Shown one piece after another: positions 1 through 8,714 of a stretch of DNA of 64,000 nucleotides (position 1 is the first letter of the stretch; each line of letters begins with the position of its first letter). Location of the stretch: assembly GCF_902143515.1 (NCBI RefSeq), contig NZ_CABFVD010000002.1:105088-169087 (forward strand), read 5' to 3'. The stretch comes from Hathewaya massiliensis. Lineage in GTDB: Bacteria > Bacillota > Clostridia > Clostridiales > Clostridiaceae. A program made the translations under genes and the position numbers. The notes beneath the pieces are model-generated. The model saw nothing but the letters and a program-made list of their open reading frames with translations. It was not told the origin of the DNA and ran no database searches.

Positions 1-289
1 TAAAATAGGATTCATTTCTTATAAATCAACAAGCAAATATCCAAGTGTTTATTTCACTAAAGATAGGGGAACAACATGGAACAAGCTGGAAATACCACTA
101 CCTAAAGAATATGAAGGAATATTTGTAACGCCCCTGTCACCAAAGTTTAATGGGGCCAAAGGTGTTTTAATTGTAGACCAAGGGGAAGATGGAGATTTTG
201 GACAGGGGAAGAAAGCACGATTTATTAGCGAAGATTACGGGTTAAGCTGGAGATTTGATAAGGTTATAGAAGAGAAAAAGGTAGAGTGA
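1..289 (+). pseudogene. Asp-box (BNR) protein, C-terminal fragment, copy 1
   Basis: The reading frame is open from the window edge to a TGA at 287-289. It carries an Asp-box-like motif (TKDRGTTW) and a second SEDYGLSW motif, as in sialidase/BNR beta-propeller proteins. Only the last ~95 residues are in the window, so the 5' part is unseen or missing. The segment is nearly identical to 3313-3601; visible differences are Arg for Lys in the last motif and TGA instead of TAA as stop. A BNR-like fold is well supported; a specific enzymatic role is not. Confidence 0.6.
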
Positions 290-302
290 ATTTAAATAAA
301 AC

Positions 303-407
303 AAAAGGGCTGTAGCACTAATGAAATTACATATAATATATAATTTAAAAATTTTAGATTAGAACAATATATTATAGTATGTACTCTTAGTGTCACAGCC
401 CTTTTTT
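303..407. terminator. Bidirectional terminator between convergent genes (left copy)
   Basis: AAAAGGGCTGT at 303-313 is complementary to ACAGCCCTTTTTT at 395-407, and GCACTAA pairs with TTAGTGT inside it. The long stem is flanked by A and T runs, so it can stop transcription from both sides. Confidence 0.7.
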
Positions 408-417
408 ATGTAATATA

Positions 418-517
418 TTAAAAGCACCATTCTTCTTTTAAAATTGACATAATAATTTTATCATGAAATTTCCCGTACCTATAAGATGCTTGTCTCATTA
501 TTCCTTCTGCTTTAAAG
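418..517 (-). pseudogene. GNAT acetyltransferase, 3' fragment
   Basis: On the minus strand this matches the last ~33 codons of the intact acetyltransferase at 3731-4249, including the stop codon (TAA, written TTA at 418-420). Homology ends abruptly near 517, where unrelated A+T-rich sequence begins. It is a remnant produced by the direct duplication and not an expressed gene. Confidence 0.75.
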
Positions 518-790
518 TTAATATGATATATGGGGCAAGTGAAAACTATGTATTATAATTTTTTCAACATATATAGCATTTAAAAGTATATATAGTCAAT
601 ATATACCTAATAGTGATTATATGGTATAATGTATAATTATATCAAAAAACTGTGGTTAATTTTTATATTAAGAAAATTTATTAAGTTTATACGTGGACAA
701 GGTAGGTATTATATGAGTAAGATCTTTAGATTACAATGAATATAAGTCAGTAGATAAAATATAATTATATATAAGAAAGGTGGAAATCTT

Positions 791-994
791 ATGGAGAAAA
801 AATATTTTTGTTGTAACTCAGATATGGTACAGGCAGGATTAACAATTGGTTCAAACTCTCTTTTGCTTCAAAAAGAAACTGAGGGGGTTAAGAAATTCTT
901 TTCTGAATACTCTAAAGTAAAGGTCTATGTATGTTCAAATTGTGGACATGTTGAATTTAATGCAATTAATCCAGAAATATTTAAAATTAAATAA
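791..994 (+). CDS. Small zinc-ribbon-like protein
   Basis: A 67-residue protein. Cysteines sit as CC near residues 7-8 and as CSNCG near residues 48-52, a spacing that suggests a single zinc-binding ribbon. It has no signal peptide or membrane segment. AAAGGTGG lies 8 bases before the ATG, so translation is likely. It stands alone upstream of an ABC exporter and may belong to the DNA brought in between the two direct repeats. Function is unknown; nucleic-acid binding would be a guess from the fold only. Confidence 0.65.
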   Translation: MEKKYFCCNSDMVQAGLTIGSNSLLLQKETEGVKKFFSEYSKVKVYVCSNCGHVEFNAINPEIFKIK

Positions 995-1180
995 TATTAT
1001 TTATAATTATGTGGAACACTTGTAAAGCTTTTTTCAGTATTGAGCTTTTTCTTAATTACTATAATGTTCTTTAGGTTTACAGTTAAAAAGTCTTTAGAAA
1101 AAAGTGAATCAGTATATCACGAAATAAACTAGACAATTAATATTTAAATTTATAAAGCAAAATGCTAGGAGATATTGGTA

Positions 1181-2095
1181 ATGGATAATTCTATTGAGAT
1201 TATAGGTGTTAGTAAAGAAGTCAATAAAAAAAGAATAATTGATAATGTATCACTAAAAGTAAAAAAAGGTGAAGTTTTTGGATTTCTTGGACCTAATGGT
1301 GCAGGTAAAACCACATTAATAAGAATAATTGTGGGTCTTATATCAATGACTGAAGGAAATGTAGTTATTAATGGAAAAAGTATAAAAGATGAATTTGAAG
1401 AGGCTATAAAGACCGTAGGGGCACTGGTAGAATCGCCAGCATTATATACACATTTATCAGGTTACAATAATCTGAAAATTTTTTCAAATATGCATGATAA
1501 TATTACTGAAAAAGACATAGATGAAGTTCTAAAGCTAGTAAATTTAGACAAAGGAATAAAGCAAAAGGTTAAAAATTATTCACTTGGAATGAAACAAAGG
1601 CTTGGGATTGCAATAGCTCTTCTCCATAATCCCTCTATACTTATATTGGATGAACCCACTAATGGACTAGACCCAAAAGGAATATATGAGCTAAGAGTTT
1701 ATCTAAGAGACTTGGCTGCTAAGAAACAAATTACAGTTATCGTTTCAAGTCATTTACTTTCCGAGATGGAGCTTATGTGTGATAGATTTGCTATTATAAA
1801 TAATGGAAAGATTGTAGATATTACTTCTAAGGATATGTATAATAACAGGGAGGAAGGGGCATTAGAGTACTTAATAGATGTTAATGATGCAATAAAAGCC
1901 TTTAATATATTAAAGAATACTTACAATGTATCTTTATTTGAAAATAAATTAAAACTAAATGTTATTAGAGAACATATTCCTACAATTATTTCTGAACTTA
2001 GCTTAAAACAAGTAAAAATATACAGCGTAATTCCTAAAAATAATTCCCTTGAACAGTACTATTTTGATGTTATCGATGGAAAGGATATAAATTAG
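1181..2095 (+). CDS. ABC transporter ATP-binding protein, BcrA-like
   Basis: ATPase of an ABC-2 type exporter. Walker A is GPNGAGKTT at about residues 37-45, the signature is YSLGMKQR near 135, and Walker B LILDEPTNGLD follows near 155. About 90 residues after the ATPase core are typical of bacitracin/lantibiotic-resistance type ATPases. A TTG at 1175 is in frame, but AGGAG at 1167-1171 is better spaced for the ATG at 1181, so I use the latter. The gene abuts the permease gene at 2096 with no gap, so the two form one transporter. Substrate is unknown; peptide antibiotic export is plausible. Confidence 0.9.
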   Translation: MDNSIEIIGVSKEVNKKRIIDNVSLKVKKGEVFGFLGPNGAGKTTLIRIIVGLISMTEGNVVINGKSIKDEFEEAIKTVGALVESPALYTHLSGYNNLKIFSNMHDNITEKDIDEVLKLVNLDKGIKQKVKNYSLGMKQRLGIAIALLHNPSILILDEPTNGLDPKGIYELRVYLRDLAAKKQITVIVSSHLLSEMELMCDRFAIINNGKIVDITSKDMYNNREEGALEYLIDVNDAIKAFNILKNTYNVSLFENKLKLNVIREHIPTIISELSLKQVKIYSVIPKNNSLEQYYFDVIDGKDIN

Positions 2096-3085
2096 GTGAA
2101 TAAAGTGAAAAGGATAATAAAGTTAATTAGAAATGAAAATTTAAAAAATATATCTCAAAGTAAGACCATGATTATCTTCATAATAGTTTTAGTTAGTATT
2201 TTAGGAACAGCCTTATTAAACAATAGTTCAGATTCAAGTAATAAAGGTTGGAGAGAGGAACAAGCTAAAGAAATTAAACGATTAGAAAAATCCATAGAAG
2301 AAAATAATAAAAAAATTCAGGAAATTAATGATGATAAAAAATCTCAAGTTTATAAAATTACAATAGATTCCTATAAAAAGAGAATATCGTTGCTTAAATA
2401 TAGTCTAGAAAAGAACATACCTATAGATGTAGACACGCCTTGGAAATTTGTTTATGATGTTAAGCCTACGGTAAATATCCTAATATTATTTATTCTAATA
2501 TTATCTATACATTGTATAACTAAGGAATATTCCTATGGAACAGTAAAACAAATATTTATAAGACCTTATAAAAGATGGAAGATAGTTTTGTGCAAGTATT
2601 GTTCCATAATTTATATAAGTTTTTTATCCTTAGTAGTCCATTTTATTATTTCTATTATAGTAGGATATTTATTTTTCAGTAAAAATGGAAATGGAGTAAC
2701 AGAAATTTTAATGTCAGATGGCTTAATAATAGAGCGAAATGTTGTTAGCTACGTAATACAAAATTACTTGTTTATTTTTATCAAAACAGTAGTGCTAAGT
2801 TCTTTAGCAATTATGCTAGCAATCTTAATAAAGAAGTCAACTATTCCAATGATTCTTACACTGCTTTTGTGGATGGGGAGTGGAGTAATAACTGAATTTA
2901 CCAAGAAATATTGGATATCTAAGTTTTTATTATTTCCACATTTAAACCTAACGCAATATATACCAGGTGAAAGTGTATCAATTAATGGAAATACAATGAG
3001 TATGTCTATTACTGTTTTGGTTTTATACTTTTTAACATTTAATTTTATTTCATACTTTTTAATAACAAAACAAGATATATATTAA
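2096..3085 (+). CDS. ABC-2 type permease
   Basis: A 329-residue membrane partner of the preceding ATPase, starting with GTG directly after its TAG stop, which implies translational coupling. One membrane segment lies near residues 24-42, then a charged, probably coiled-coil extracytoplasmic stretch (about 55-110, rich in E, K and N), then about five more membrane segments to the C-terminus. This topology fits the ABC-2/BcrB-like permease group. A hairpin terminator follows at 3094. Confidence 0.85.
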   Translation: MNKVKRIIKLIRNENLKNISQSKTMIIFIIVLVSILGTALLNNSSDSSNKGWREEQAKEIKRLEKSIEENNKKIQEINDDKKSQVYKITIDSYKKRISLLKYSLEKNIPIDVDTPWKFVYDVKPTVNILILFILILSIHCITKEYSYGTVKQIFIRPYKRWKIVLCKYCSIIYISFLSLVVHFIISIIVGYLFFSKNGNGVTEILMSDGLIIERNVVSYVIQNYLFIFIKTVVLSSLAIMLAILIKKSTIPMILTLLLWMGSGVITEFTKKYWISKFLLFPHLNLTQYIPGESVSINGNTMSMSITVLVLYFLTFNFISYFLITKQDIY

Positions 3086-3093
3086 ACTTTAAA

Positions 3094-3132
3094 GCACCGT
3101 ATTATTGAAAAATAAATTTTACGGTGTTTTTA
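3094..3132 (+). terminator. Rho-independent terminator of the ABC pair
   Basis: GCACCGTA and TACGGTG can pair around an A/T-rich loop, followed by TTTTTATT. It lies 9 bases after the permease stop codon. Confidence 0.75.
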
Positions 3133-3153
3133 TTGCATATTTGAAGCATTTAA

Positions 3154-3601
3154 ACAAGTTCACTCAAAGATATTTATATTGCAAAGGTTACTTATTTAAA
3201 AGGGGAAAGTAATAAAATAGTTCAGCATATTACTAACTTTAAGCCTAATGGTGAAGAGTATACCAATGTTCTTGGTAGCCTTCAAGGAAAATGGACTAAT
3301 AAAAATAACTGGTAAAATAGGATTCATTTCTTATAAATCAACAAGCAAATATCCAAGTGTTTATTTCACTAAAGATAGGGGAACAACATGGAACAAGCTG
3401 GAAATACCACTACCTAAAGAATATGAAGGAATATTTGTAACGCCCCTGTCACCAAAGTTTAATGGGGCCAAAGGTGTTTTAATTGTAGACCAAGGGGAAG
3501 ATGGAGATTTTGGACAGGGGAAGAAAGCACGATTTATTAGCGAAGATTACGGGTTAAGCTGGAAATTTGATAAGGTTATAGAAGAGAAAAAGGTAGAGTA
3601 A
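3154..3601 (+). pseudogene. Asp-box (BNR) protein, broken copy 2
   Basis: An open frame without start codon at 3154-3312 (it reads YLKGES, then LQGKWTNKNNW) stops at 3313-3315. From 3313 the BNR frame with TKDRGTTW and SEDYGLSW runs to the TAA at 3599-3601. An ATG at 3248 opens that second frame but has no good ribosome binding site. The simplest reading is a gene broken by a frameshift or small deletion at about 3305-3313, or a join between two genes. The point coincides with the left limit of the visible direct repeat. Confidence 0.6.
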
Positions 3602-3830
3602 ATTTAAATAAAACAAAAGGGCTGTTGCACTAATGAAATTACATATAATATATTAATTTGAAAATTTTAAATTAGAACAATATATTATAGTATGTACTCT
3701 TATTGTCACAGCCCTTTTTTATGTAATATATTAACAGCACCATTCTTCTTTTAAAATTGACATAATAATTTTATCATGAAATTTCCCGTCTCTATAAGAT
3801 GCTTGTCTCATTATTCCTTCTGTTTTAAAG
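3313..3830. repeat. Direct repeat, right copy
   Basis: Second copy of the ~515 bp segment at window position 1. It holds the BNR 3' part, the terminator and the 3' end of a complete acetyltransferase gene. The two copies flank the zinc-ribbon gene and the ABC exporter genes. Confidence 0.9.
3615..3720. terminator. Bidirectional terminator (right copy)
   Basis: AAAAGGGCTGT pairs with ACAGCCCTTTTTT at the far end. The inner part of the stem has more mismatches than in the left copy. It separates the BNR frame (+) from the acetyltransferase gene (-). Confidence 0.65.
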
Positions 3831-4249
3831 TTAGCATTAGTATATGCTTTAATAGCTCCTATGTTTTTTTCTGAAACAGTAAGCATAATTCTATTGAGAT
3901 TTAGCTCTTGAAAACCATTTTTAACAATTTCTCTAGTTATAAAGGTGCCAATACCTTTTCCATGATAAGATTTATCACCAATGAATATAAAATATTCTCC
4001 TGATAGATTTGTTGTGCTTATGTCTGCTATTCCAGCATAGCCAATCAATTTATCTTTTGTAGTGTCTACTATTGCTTTATTGTAAGAGGATTTATCTAAT
4101 AAAAGCATATTAAACCAATTTGATATTTCATTATTACCTTTCATTTTCTGAAATATAGATAAAGAATATCTTATAACATCCTTGTCCTTTATCCATGAAA
4201 AGAAATATTCTTTATCTGAGGGCTGCAAATCTCTCAATTTAATATTCAT
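3731..4249 (-). CDS. GNAT acetyltransferase, RimJ/RimL-like
   Basis: A 172-residue N-acetyltransferase in the RimJ/RimL group, with the acetyl-CoA loop GKGIG and the following motif NRIMLTVSEKNIGAIKAY. Such enzymes acetylate protein N-termini, antibiotics or small amines; the substrate cannot be read here. An upstream ATG (4264) is in frame, but GGAG lies 8-9 bases before the inner ATG (4249), which I therefore prefer. The same 3' end is repeated as a fragment at 418-517. Confidence 0.85.
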   Translation of the reverse strand: MNIKLRDLQPSDKEYFFSWIKDKDVIRYSLSIFQKMKGNNEISNWFNMLLLDKSSYNKAIVDTTKDKLIGYAGIADISTTNLSGEYFIFIGDKSYHGKGIGTFITREIVKNGFQELNLNRIMLTVSEKNIGAIKAYTNANFKTEGIMRQASYRDGKFHDKIIMSILKEEWCC

Positions 4250-4418
4250 TGCAATTTTCTCCATTCAATAATATTAGTATTTATTTTTATCCTATAATTA
4301 TTTGCTTTAATATTCTTATCTTCTTCAAAATGAGAAAAAATAGTGGTTAGGTCTTTGTATAAGGATTTTTAAGCTTTAGTGAGGTGAGTAAAAATCCTCT
4401 CTGAAGCAAGAATTCTAT

Positions 4419-4976
4419 TTATTCAAATATATCCTTTAAATTTATCTTTAAATCAGGAAATACAGTACTTTTATATTTATCATGATTTTTATATACATCT
4501 GATATGGTGTAGTTGTCATCTTCAAGAGAATATTGAATAATTTTACCGCTTTGTTCGACTATATTATATTCAAGTACTCCATATTTTTGATAGACTGAAA
4601 GCTTAGTAATATAATCATGACTTGAAGTGCTTTTAGATATTACTTCAAATATTATTTTAGGTGGAGAGGTAAAGCTTTCTCCATTTTTTGTTGCATCTTC
4701 ACACATAACAAATAAATCTGGTTTATATTTTCTTATATCATTATCAGATTTAAAAATCACTTCTATTTGCTCACTATAAGTTCTGCATTTATTGTTATTA
4801 TGCTTTAAATACAAGGACAAGTACATATTTATGTTAGTAATTATTTGATTATGACGTATGGAAGGGTTTGAACTTAGGAATATTAATCCATTATCATATT
4901 CAGCTTTTCCATCATATTTAGCTTGGATTTCTTCGAGTTCTTCTTCGGTATATGAATGAATATAATCAATGTTCAT
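4419..4976 (-). CDS. Uma2 family (DUF820) nuclease-like protein
   Basis: A 185-residue protein of the Uma2/DUF820 family, which has a PD-(D/E)XK nuclease fold. Visible landmarks are KPDLFV near residue 88, then FEVIS.ST about 20 residues later, then a Lys in the DYITKL helix, matching the Asp, Glu/Lys arrangement of the fold. A strong site (GGAGGG) precedes the ATG. The gene stands alone on the minus strand. Biological roles of this family are poorly known. Confidence 0.85.
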   Translation of the reverse strand: MNIDYIHSYTEEELEEIQAKYDGKAEYDNGLIFLSSNPSIRHNQIITNINMYLSLYLKHNNNKCRTYSEQIEVIFKSDNDIRKYKPDLFVMCEDATKNGESFTSPPKIIFEVISKSTSSHDYITKLSVYQKYGVLEYNIVEQSGKIIQYSLEDDNYTISDVYKNHDKYKSTVFPDLKINLKDIFE

Positions 4977-5329
4977 TAGAGCCCTCCTTATTTTATCTTA
5001 TAATTCTAAATAATATTATTACCCTTGTTATATGAAAATAGAAAATAAACTAGGAAATTTAATATATAAATTAAGGTTTCCAGATATCTTATTATATATT
5101 ATATAACATTTACGGTATAAATACTAAATAGAAACATAGTAATAGCCTTAAATAAAGTAAATCTATGTAAAGTAAATTTTGAGGTAGGTATAAGACTTCT
5201 ATAAAGATTTGAAAGTTTCAGAGAATTTCATGACTACTTAAAAAGTTTAGAGTATAATTGAATTAAGAATTATAATATAAATATATACCTAAATTTTAGT
5301 AATATAAATTGATAAAAGCGGGTGAGGAT
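4977..5329. other. Intergenic region, no gene seen
   Basis: A 350-base A+T-rich divergent intergenic region between the Uma2-like gene (-) and the M42 cluster (+). TATAAT-like boxes occur near 5250 and 5272, so promoters for both sides probably lie here, but no -35 box convinced me. No RNA structure was recognised. Confidence 0.4.
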
Positions 5330-6382
5330 ATGCATGAAAAAGAATTGTTAAAAAATTTATGTACAGCTCATGGGCCAAGTGGAAGGGAACATTGGATTTA
5401 TCCTATTATAAAAGATGCTTTTGAACCACTTTGTAATGAGGTGAGACAGGGAAATTTAAATAATGTATATGGTATTAAAAAGGGAAATGGTAAGGCTAGT
5501 ATAATGCTTATGGCTCATGCTGATGAGATTTTTATGTTGGTGGACAAGATCTGTGATAATGGATTTTTAAAGTTTACCACAGTAGGCATAGATCCTAAAA
5601 CCTTAGTATCCCAAGAGGTTTTGATTCATGGGAAAGATGGAAAAGAGAAAGTTCATGGAATTATTGGAATAAAGCCACCTCATCTTATGAATGAGGCTGA
5701 TAGAAGTGGTGCTGTAAAGGTGGAAGACCTTTTAATTGATACAGGAAGAAGTAAAGAGGAACTAGAAAAACTTGTAAATATTGGTGATTTTGTAACTTTA
5801 AAAAGGGATTTTTATGAGCTTTTAAATAATAATGTGGTTTGCAAGGCTACAGATGATAGGGCTAGTATTGTGGCTATGTACTCTTGTGCTCAAGAACTTC
5901 AAAATATAAATCATGATTTAGATGTTTATTTTGTATGCTCTTGCCAAGAGGAGGTTGGACATAGAGGAGCTAAAATGGCTTCATATGATTTAAATCCAAC
6001 CTTGGGTATTGCTATAGACGTAACTTTCGATAGCGGAAAAATGGGGATTCCAGAGAAGGAAACTTATCTAGGTAAGGGTCCTGTTATTTGTGTTGGTCCT
6101 AATGTTCATCCTAAGTTTAGAAAAAAACTTCTAGAAGTTGCAGAGGAGTATGGAATTCCTTATCAAATAGAAGTTGAGCCAGGAAACACTGGTACAGATG
6201 CTTGGGATATTCAAATAGTTAGAAGTGGTATACCAACTCTACTAATTTCTATACCTCAAAAGTATATGCATACCACAGTGGAAATGGTGAACATGGAGGA
6301 TATTAAAAACACAGGTAGAATCATAGCTAAGTTTATAGAGAAAATAAGTGCTGAGGAATTGGAGGAGTTGTTATGCTTTTAG
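5330..6382 (+). CDS. M42 family metallo-aminopeptidase, first of three
   Basis: M42 (glutamyl aminopeptidase/cellulase M) family enzyme of 350 residues; these form large tetrahedral peptide-trimming complexes with two metals per subunit. Metal and catalytic residues are all visible: H63 and D65 in AHADE, Asp in ATDDR, the Glu pair in CQEEVGHRG, Asp in IDVTF, and the late His in MHTTVE. A TTG 21 bases upstream is in frame, but the ATG at 5330 after GGGTGAGG matches the family N-terminus (LLKNLCTAHGPSG). The next gene overlaps its end by 10 bases. Confidence 0.92.
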   Translation: MHEKELLKNLCTAHGPSGREHWIYPIIKDAFEPLCNEVRQGNLNNVYGIKKGNGKASIMLMAHADEIFMLVDKICDNGFLKFTTVGIDPKTLVSQEVLIHGKDGKEKVHGIIGIKPPHLMNEADRSGAVKVEDLLIDTGRSKEELEKLVNIGDFVTLKRDFYELLNNNVVCKATDDRASIVAMYSCAQELQNINHDLDVYFVCSCQEEVGHRGAKMASYDLNPTLGIAIDVTFDSGKMGIPEKETYLGKGPVICVGPNVHPKFRKKLLEVAEEYGIPYQIEVEPGNTGTDAWDIQIVRSGIPTLLISIPQKYMHTTVEMVNMEDIKNTGRIIAKFIEKISAEELEELLCF

Positions 6383-7371
6383 AAAAATTGTGTAATGCTC
6401 ATGGTCCTGTTGGCTATGAGGGACAAGTTCGAGAAATAATTAAAAAAGAAATAGAGCCTTATGTAGATGAAATTAAGGTAGATACCATGGGGAATATACT
6501 TGTCCATAAAAAGGGCAATGGAAAAAAGGTTTTAGTGGATGCTCATATGGATGAGGTTGGATTTATTATAATGGGATACAATGAGGATGGAACTTTAAGG
6601 TTTGCTCCCCTTGGAGGAGTTAATGCAAAGGTTGCTCCTTGTAAGGTTTTATATATTGGGGAAGAGAAGATAGTTGGAGTAATTGGACTTAAACCAATTC
6701 ACCTTCAAAGCAAAGAAGAGAGAACAAAAGCATTATCTTATAGTGATTATTGTATAGATATTGGAGCAAATTCTAAGGAAGAGACTAAAAAACTAGTATC
6801 TCTTGGAGAATATGCGGTATTTTCTACGGAATTTTCAGAGTTTGGAGAAGGTCTTATAAAAGGGAAAGCCTTTGATGATAGAATGGGATGTGCTGTTTTA
6901 GTAGAAGTTTTAAAAGAAAATTATAATTGTGATCTATATGCCTCCTTTAGTGTTCAAGAAGAAATTGGAGATAGGGGAGCATTGGTTTCAGCTTATAATG
7001 TAGAACCTGAGATTGGACTTGCCCTTGAAGGAACTATTTGTGCTGATATGGCAAACATAGAAGAGCATTTAAGAGCTACAGAAGTAGGAAAGGGCCCTGC
7101 TATTTCCATGATGGATAGAACAAGCATCTTTGATTTTGAACTTACAAATAGCATATTAAAAGTTGCAGAGGATGAAAAAATACCATATCAAAGAAGAAAA
7201 GCTGCAGCTGGTGGAAATGATGCAGGAGCTATGGTATCCACAGGAGATGGAGCTCGTGTTGCTACAATTTCAGTACCTTGTAGATATATTCATTCCTCAA
7301 TTTCCGTAGCTAGCATTGAGGATTTCAACAATACAACTAAATTAGTTAAAGCTTGGTTACACACTCTTTAG
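6373..7371 (+). CDS. M42 family metallo-aminopeptidase, second of three
   Basis: A 332-residue paralogue of the preceding gene with every metal ligand kept: AHMDEVG, AFDDRMG, VQEEIGDRG, LALEGT (Glu in place of Asp at this ligand, a known family variant) and RYIHSS. The start overlaps the upstream gene by 10 bases and GGAGG precedes it, so the two are translationally coupled. They probably give different subunits of one complex or enzymes with different residue preferences. Confidence 0.92.
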   Translation: MLLEKLCNAHGPVGYEGQVREIIKKEIEPYVDEIKVDTMGNILVHKKGNGKKVLVDAHMDEVGFIIMGYNEDGTLRFAPLGGVNAKVAPCKVLYIGEEKIVGVIGLKPIHLQSKEERTKALSYSDYCIDIGANSKEETKKLVSLGEYAVFSTEFSEFGEGLIKGKAFDDRMGCAVLVEVLKENYNCDLYASFSVQEEIGDRGALVSAYNVEPEIGLALEGTICADMANIEEHLRATEVGKGPAISMMDRTSIFDFELTNSILKVAEDEKIPYQRRKAAAGGNDAGAMVSTGDGARVATISVPCRYIHSSISVASIEDFNNTTKLVKAWLHTL

Positions 7372-7372
7372 G

Positions 7373-7426
7373 AAACTTATGCTATGTTAGGACAAATGCT
7401 GATATGAGAGTCACTACATCACTGAT
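7373..7426 (+). repeat. 54-bp dispersed repeat, copy 1
   Basis: Directly after the second M42 stop codon. The same 54 bases recur at 49410-49463 with 5 substitutions; shared blocks include CTTATGCTATGTTAGG and ATATGAGAGTCACT. Both copies lie between genes inside an apparent operon. Confidence 0.8.
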
Positions 7427-7557
7427 TCACTAAGTTGTAAATGAAAATTTATAGCTGTATTAGAGCAAAAGTATTGAGAATACAAAAAACATATAGAAAG
7501 GAAGTGAACTTTTAGTGGGTAATTTGTTTTTGTGCAGGTTGCTCTCTAAAGATAATT

Positions 7558-8481
7558 ATGGATATATTATTAGAAAAGCTTGTTTGTGCCTTTAAGGTAA
7601 GTGGACATGAAGAAGGGGTTAGGGAAGTTATAAAGGAAGAATTAAAAGAGATTGATTGCAAGATTAAGGAAGATAAGCTAGGTAATTTAATAGTTAAGCT
7701 TGGTGAAGGTGAAGAGAAGATTATGTTCTCGGCTCATATGGATGAAGTTGGGCTTATGATAACTCACATAGAAAAGGACGGAAGGCTTAGATTTACTAAT
7801 GTGGGAGAGGTAGAACCTTGCAATATAATAAATAAAATAGCTATATTTAGAGATGGAACTTTAGGAAGAATAAGTGCTTCTAAGGAAAAGCCAGAAATTG
7901 AGGACATGTATATAGAGCTTGGATTAGAGTCAAGGGAAGAGATTCTAGAGATAATGTCAGAGGGTGATGTGGCTAAATTAGAAAGTGAAGTATTTAATCT
8001 TGGAGAAAATATAGTTGGGGCTTCTTTAAACAATATAGTAAATTGTTACGCTCTAATAAAAGCTATAAAGGATATTAAACAAACTTCAAGAGAGTGTTAT
8101 TTTGTATTCTCTTCTCAAGGTAAGTTAGAAGGAAGAGGAGGAAGAGCTGCTGCAAATAAAATAGAGCCAGACTATGCTATAGTTCTTAGCACAGAGGAAA
8201 TAGAACTTTCAAAGGGTGTTGCTATAGTTGCAAAGGATAGAAATCTTATAATGTGTCATGAAGTTAAGGAACTTATAGAAGATGCTGCAGAAGATAAAGA
8301 AATAAAGGTTCAATATGTTGTAAGTAAAAATGGAACTGAGGGAGGACCGATACATAAAGAGATCGGAGGCATAAAAACAGGAGTTATAGCACTTCCTATA
8401 AAATATAAAAACACACCACTAGAAATGGTATCATCAGAAGATTTAGAGGATATGGTAGAGCTTATAAAAGCTTTAGTTTAA
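7558..8481 (+). CDS. M42-like protein lacking metal ligands, third of three
   Basis: A 307-residue M42 paralogue that keeps the N-terminal fold and the first motif (AHMDEVG) but has lost the rest: the bridging Asp motif DDR reads SLNNIV, the catalytic Glu pair EE reads QGKLEGRG, and the late His motif reads KYKNTP. It should be unable to bind two metals. The fold seems otherwise intact and the frame is open, so selection appears to act on it. A non-catalytic subunit of the complex made with the two upstream enzymes is a reasonable inference. The ribosome site is weak (CTCTAAAG). Confidence 0.85.
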   Translation: MDILLEKLVCAFKVSGHEEGVREVIKEELKEIDCKIKEDKLGNLIVKLGEGEEKIMFSAHMDEVGLMITHIEKDGRLRFTNVGEVEPCNIINKIAIFRDGTLGRISASKEKPEIEDMYIELGLESREEILEIMSEGDVAKLESEVFNLGENIVGASLNNIVNCYALIKAIKDIKQTSRECYFVFSSQGKLEGRGGRAAANKIEPDYAIVLSTEEIELSKGVAIVAKDRNLIMCHEVKELIEDAAEDKEIKVQYVVSKNGTEGGPIHKEIGGIKTGVIALPIKYKNTPLEMVSSEDLEDMVELIKALV

Positions 8482-8524
8482 GCTTTTAGAGACTTTATCT
8501 ATTTAAATTAAGATATTTAAGATA

Positions 8525-8572
8525 AAAAGGTTCAAACAATAGAGATTATCTGTTGTTTAGAACCTTTTTTTA
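8525..8572 (+). terminator. Terminator of the M42 cluster
   Basis: AAAAGGTTC AAACAA pairs with TTGTTT A GAACCTTTTTT, an extended hairpin ending in a T run, 43 bases after the third M42 gene. Confidence 0.85.
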
Positions 8573-8714
8573 TTTTAAGAATATATTAATATAAACAGGG
8601 GTTATTTATTGTTTATAATTTATAAATTATAAAGCAATATCCTAAAAATATTACAAGGAGCAACAAATAGTTTTATAAGATATAGACAATAGTAGTTAAA
8701 TGTATATATTTTAT

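Larger units (their letters stand above)
1..517. repeat. Direct repeat, left copy
   Basis: The first ~515 bases recur at 3313-3830 in the same orientation with only scattered substitutions and one 1-base indel. The copy covers the BNR gene end, the convergent terminator and the last ~100 bases of the acetyltransferase gene. Similarity stops near 517. The left limit may lie outside the window. Confidence 0.9.

Noticed and set aside
7764-8033. Minus-strand frame inside the third M42 gene
   Set aside because: Shadow of a real gene with Ser/Ile-rich composition and no ribosome site.
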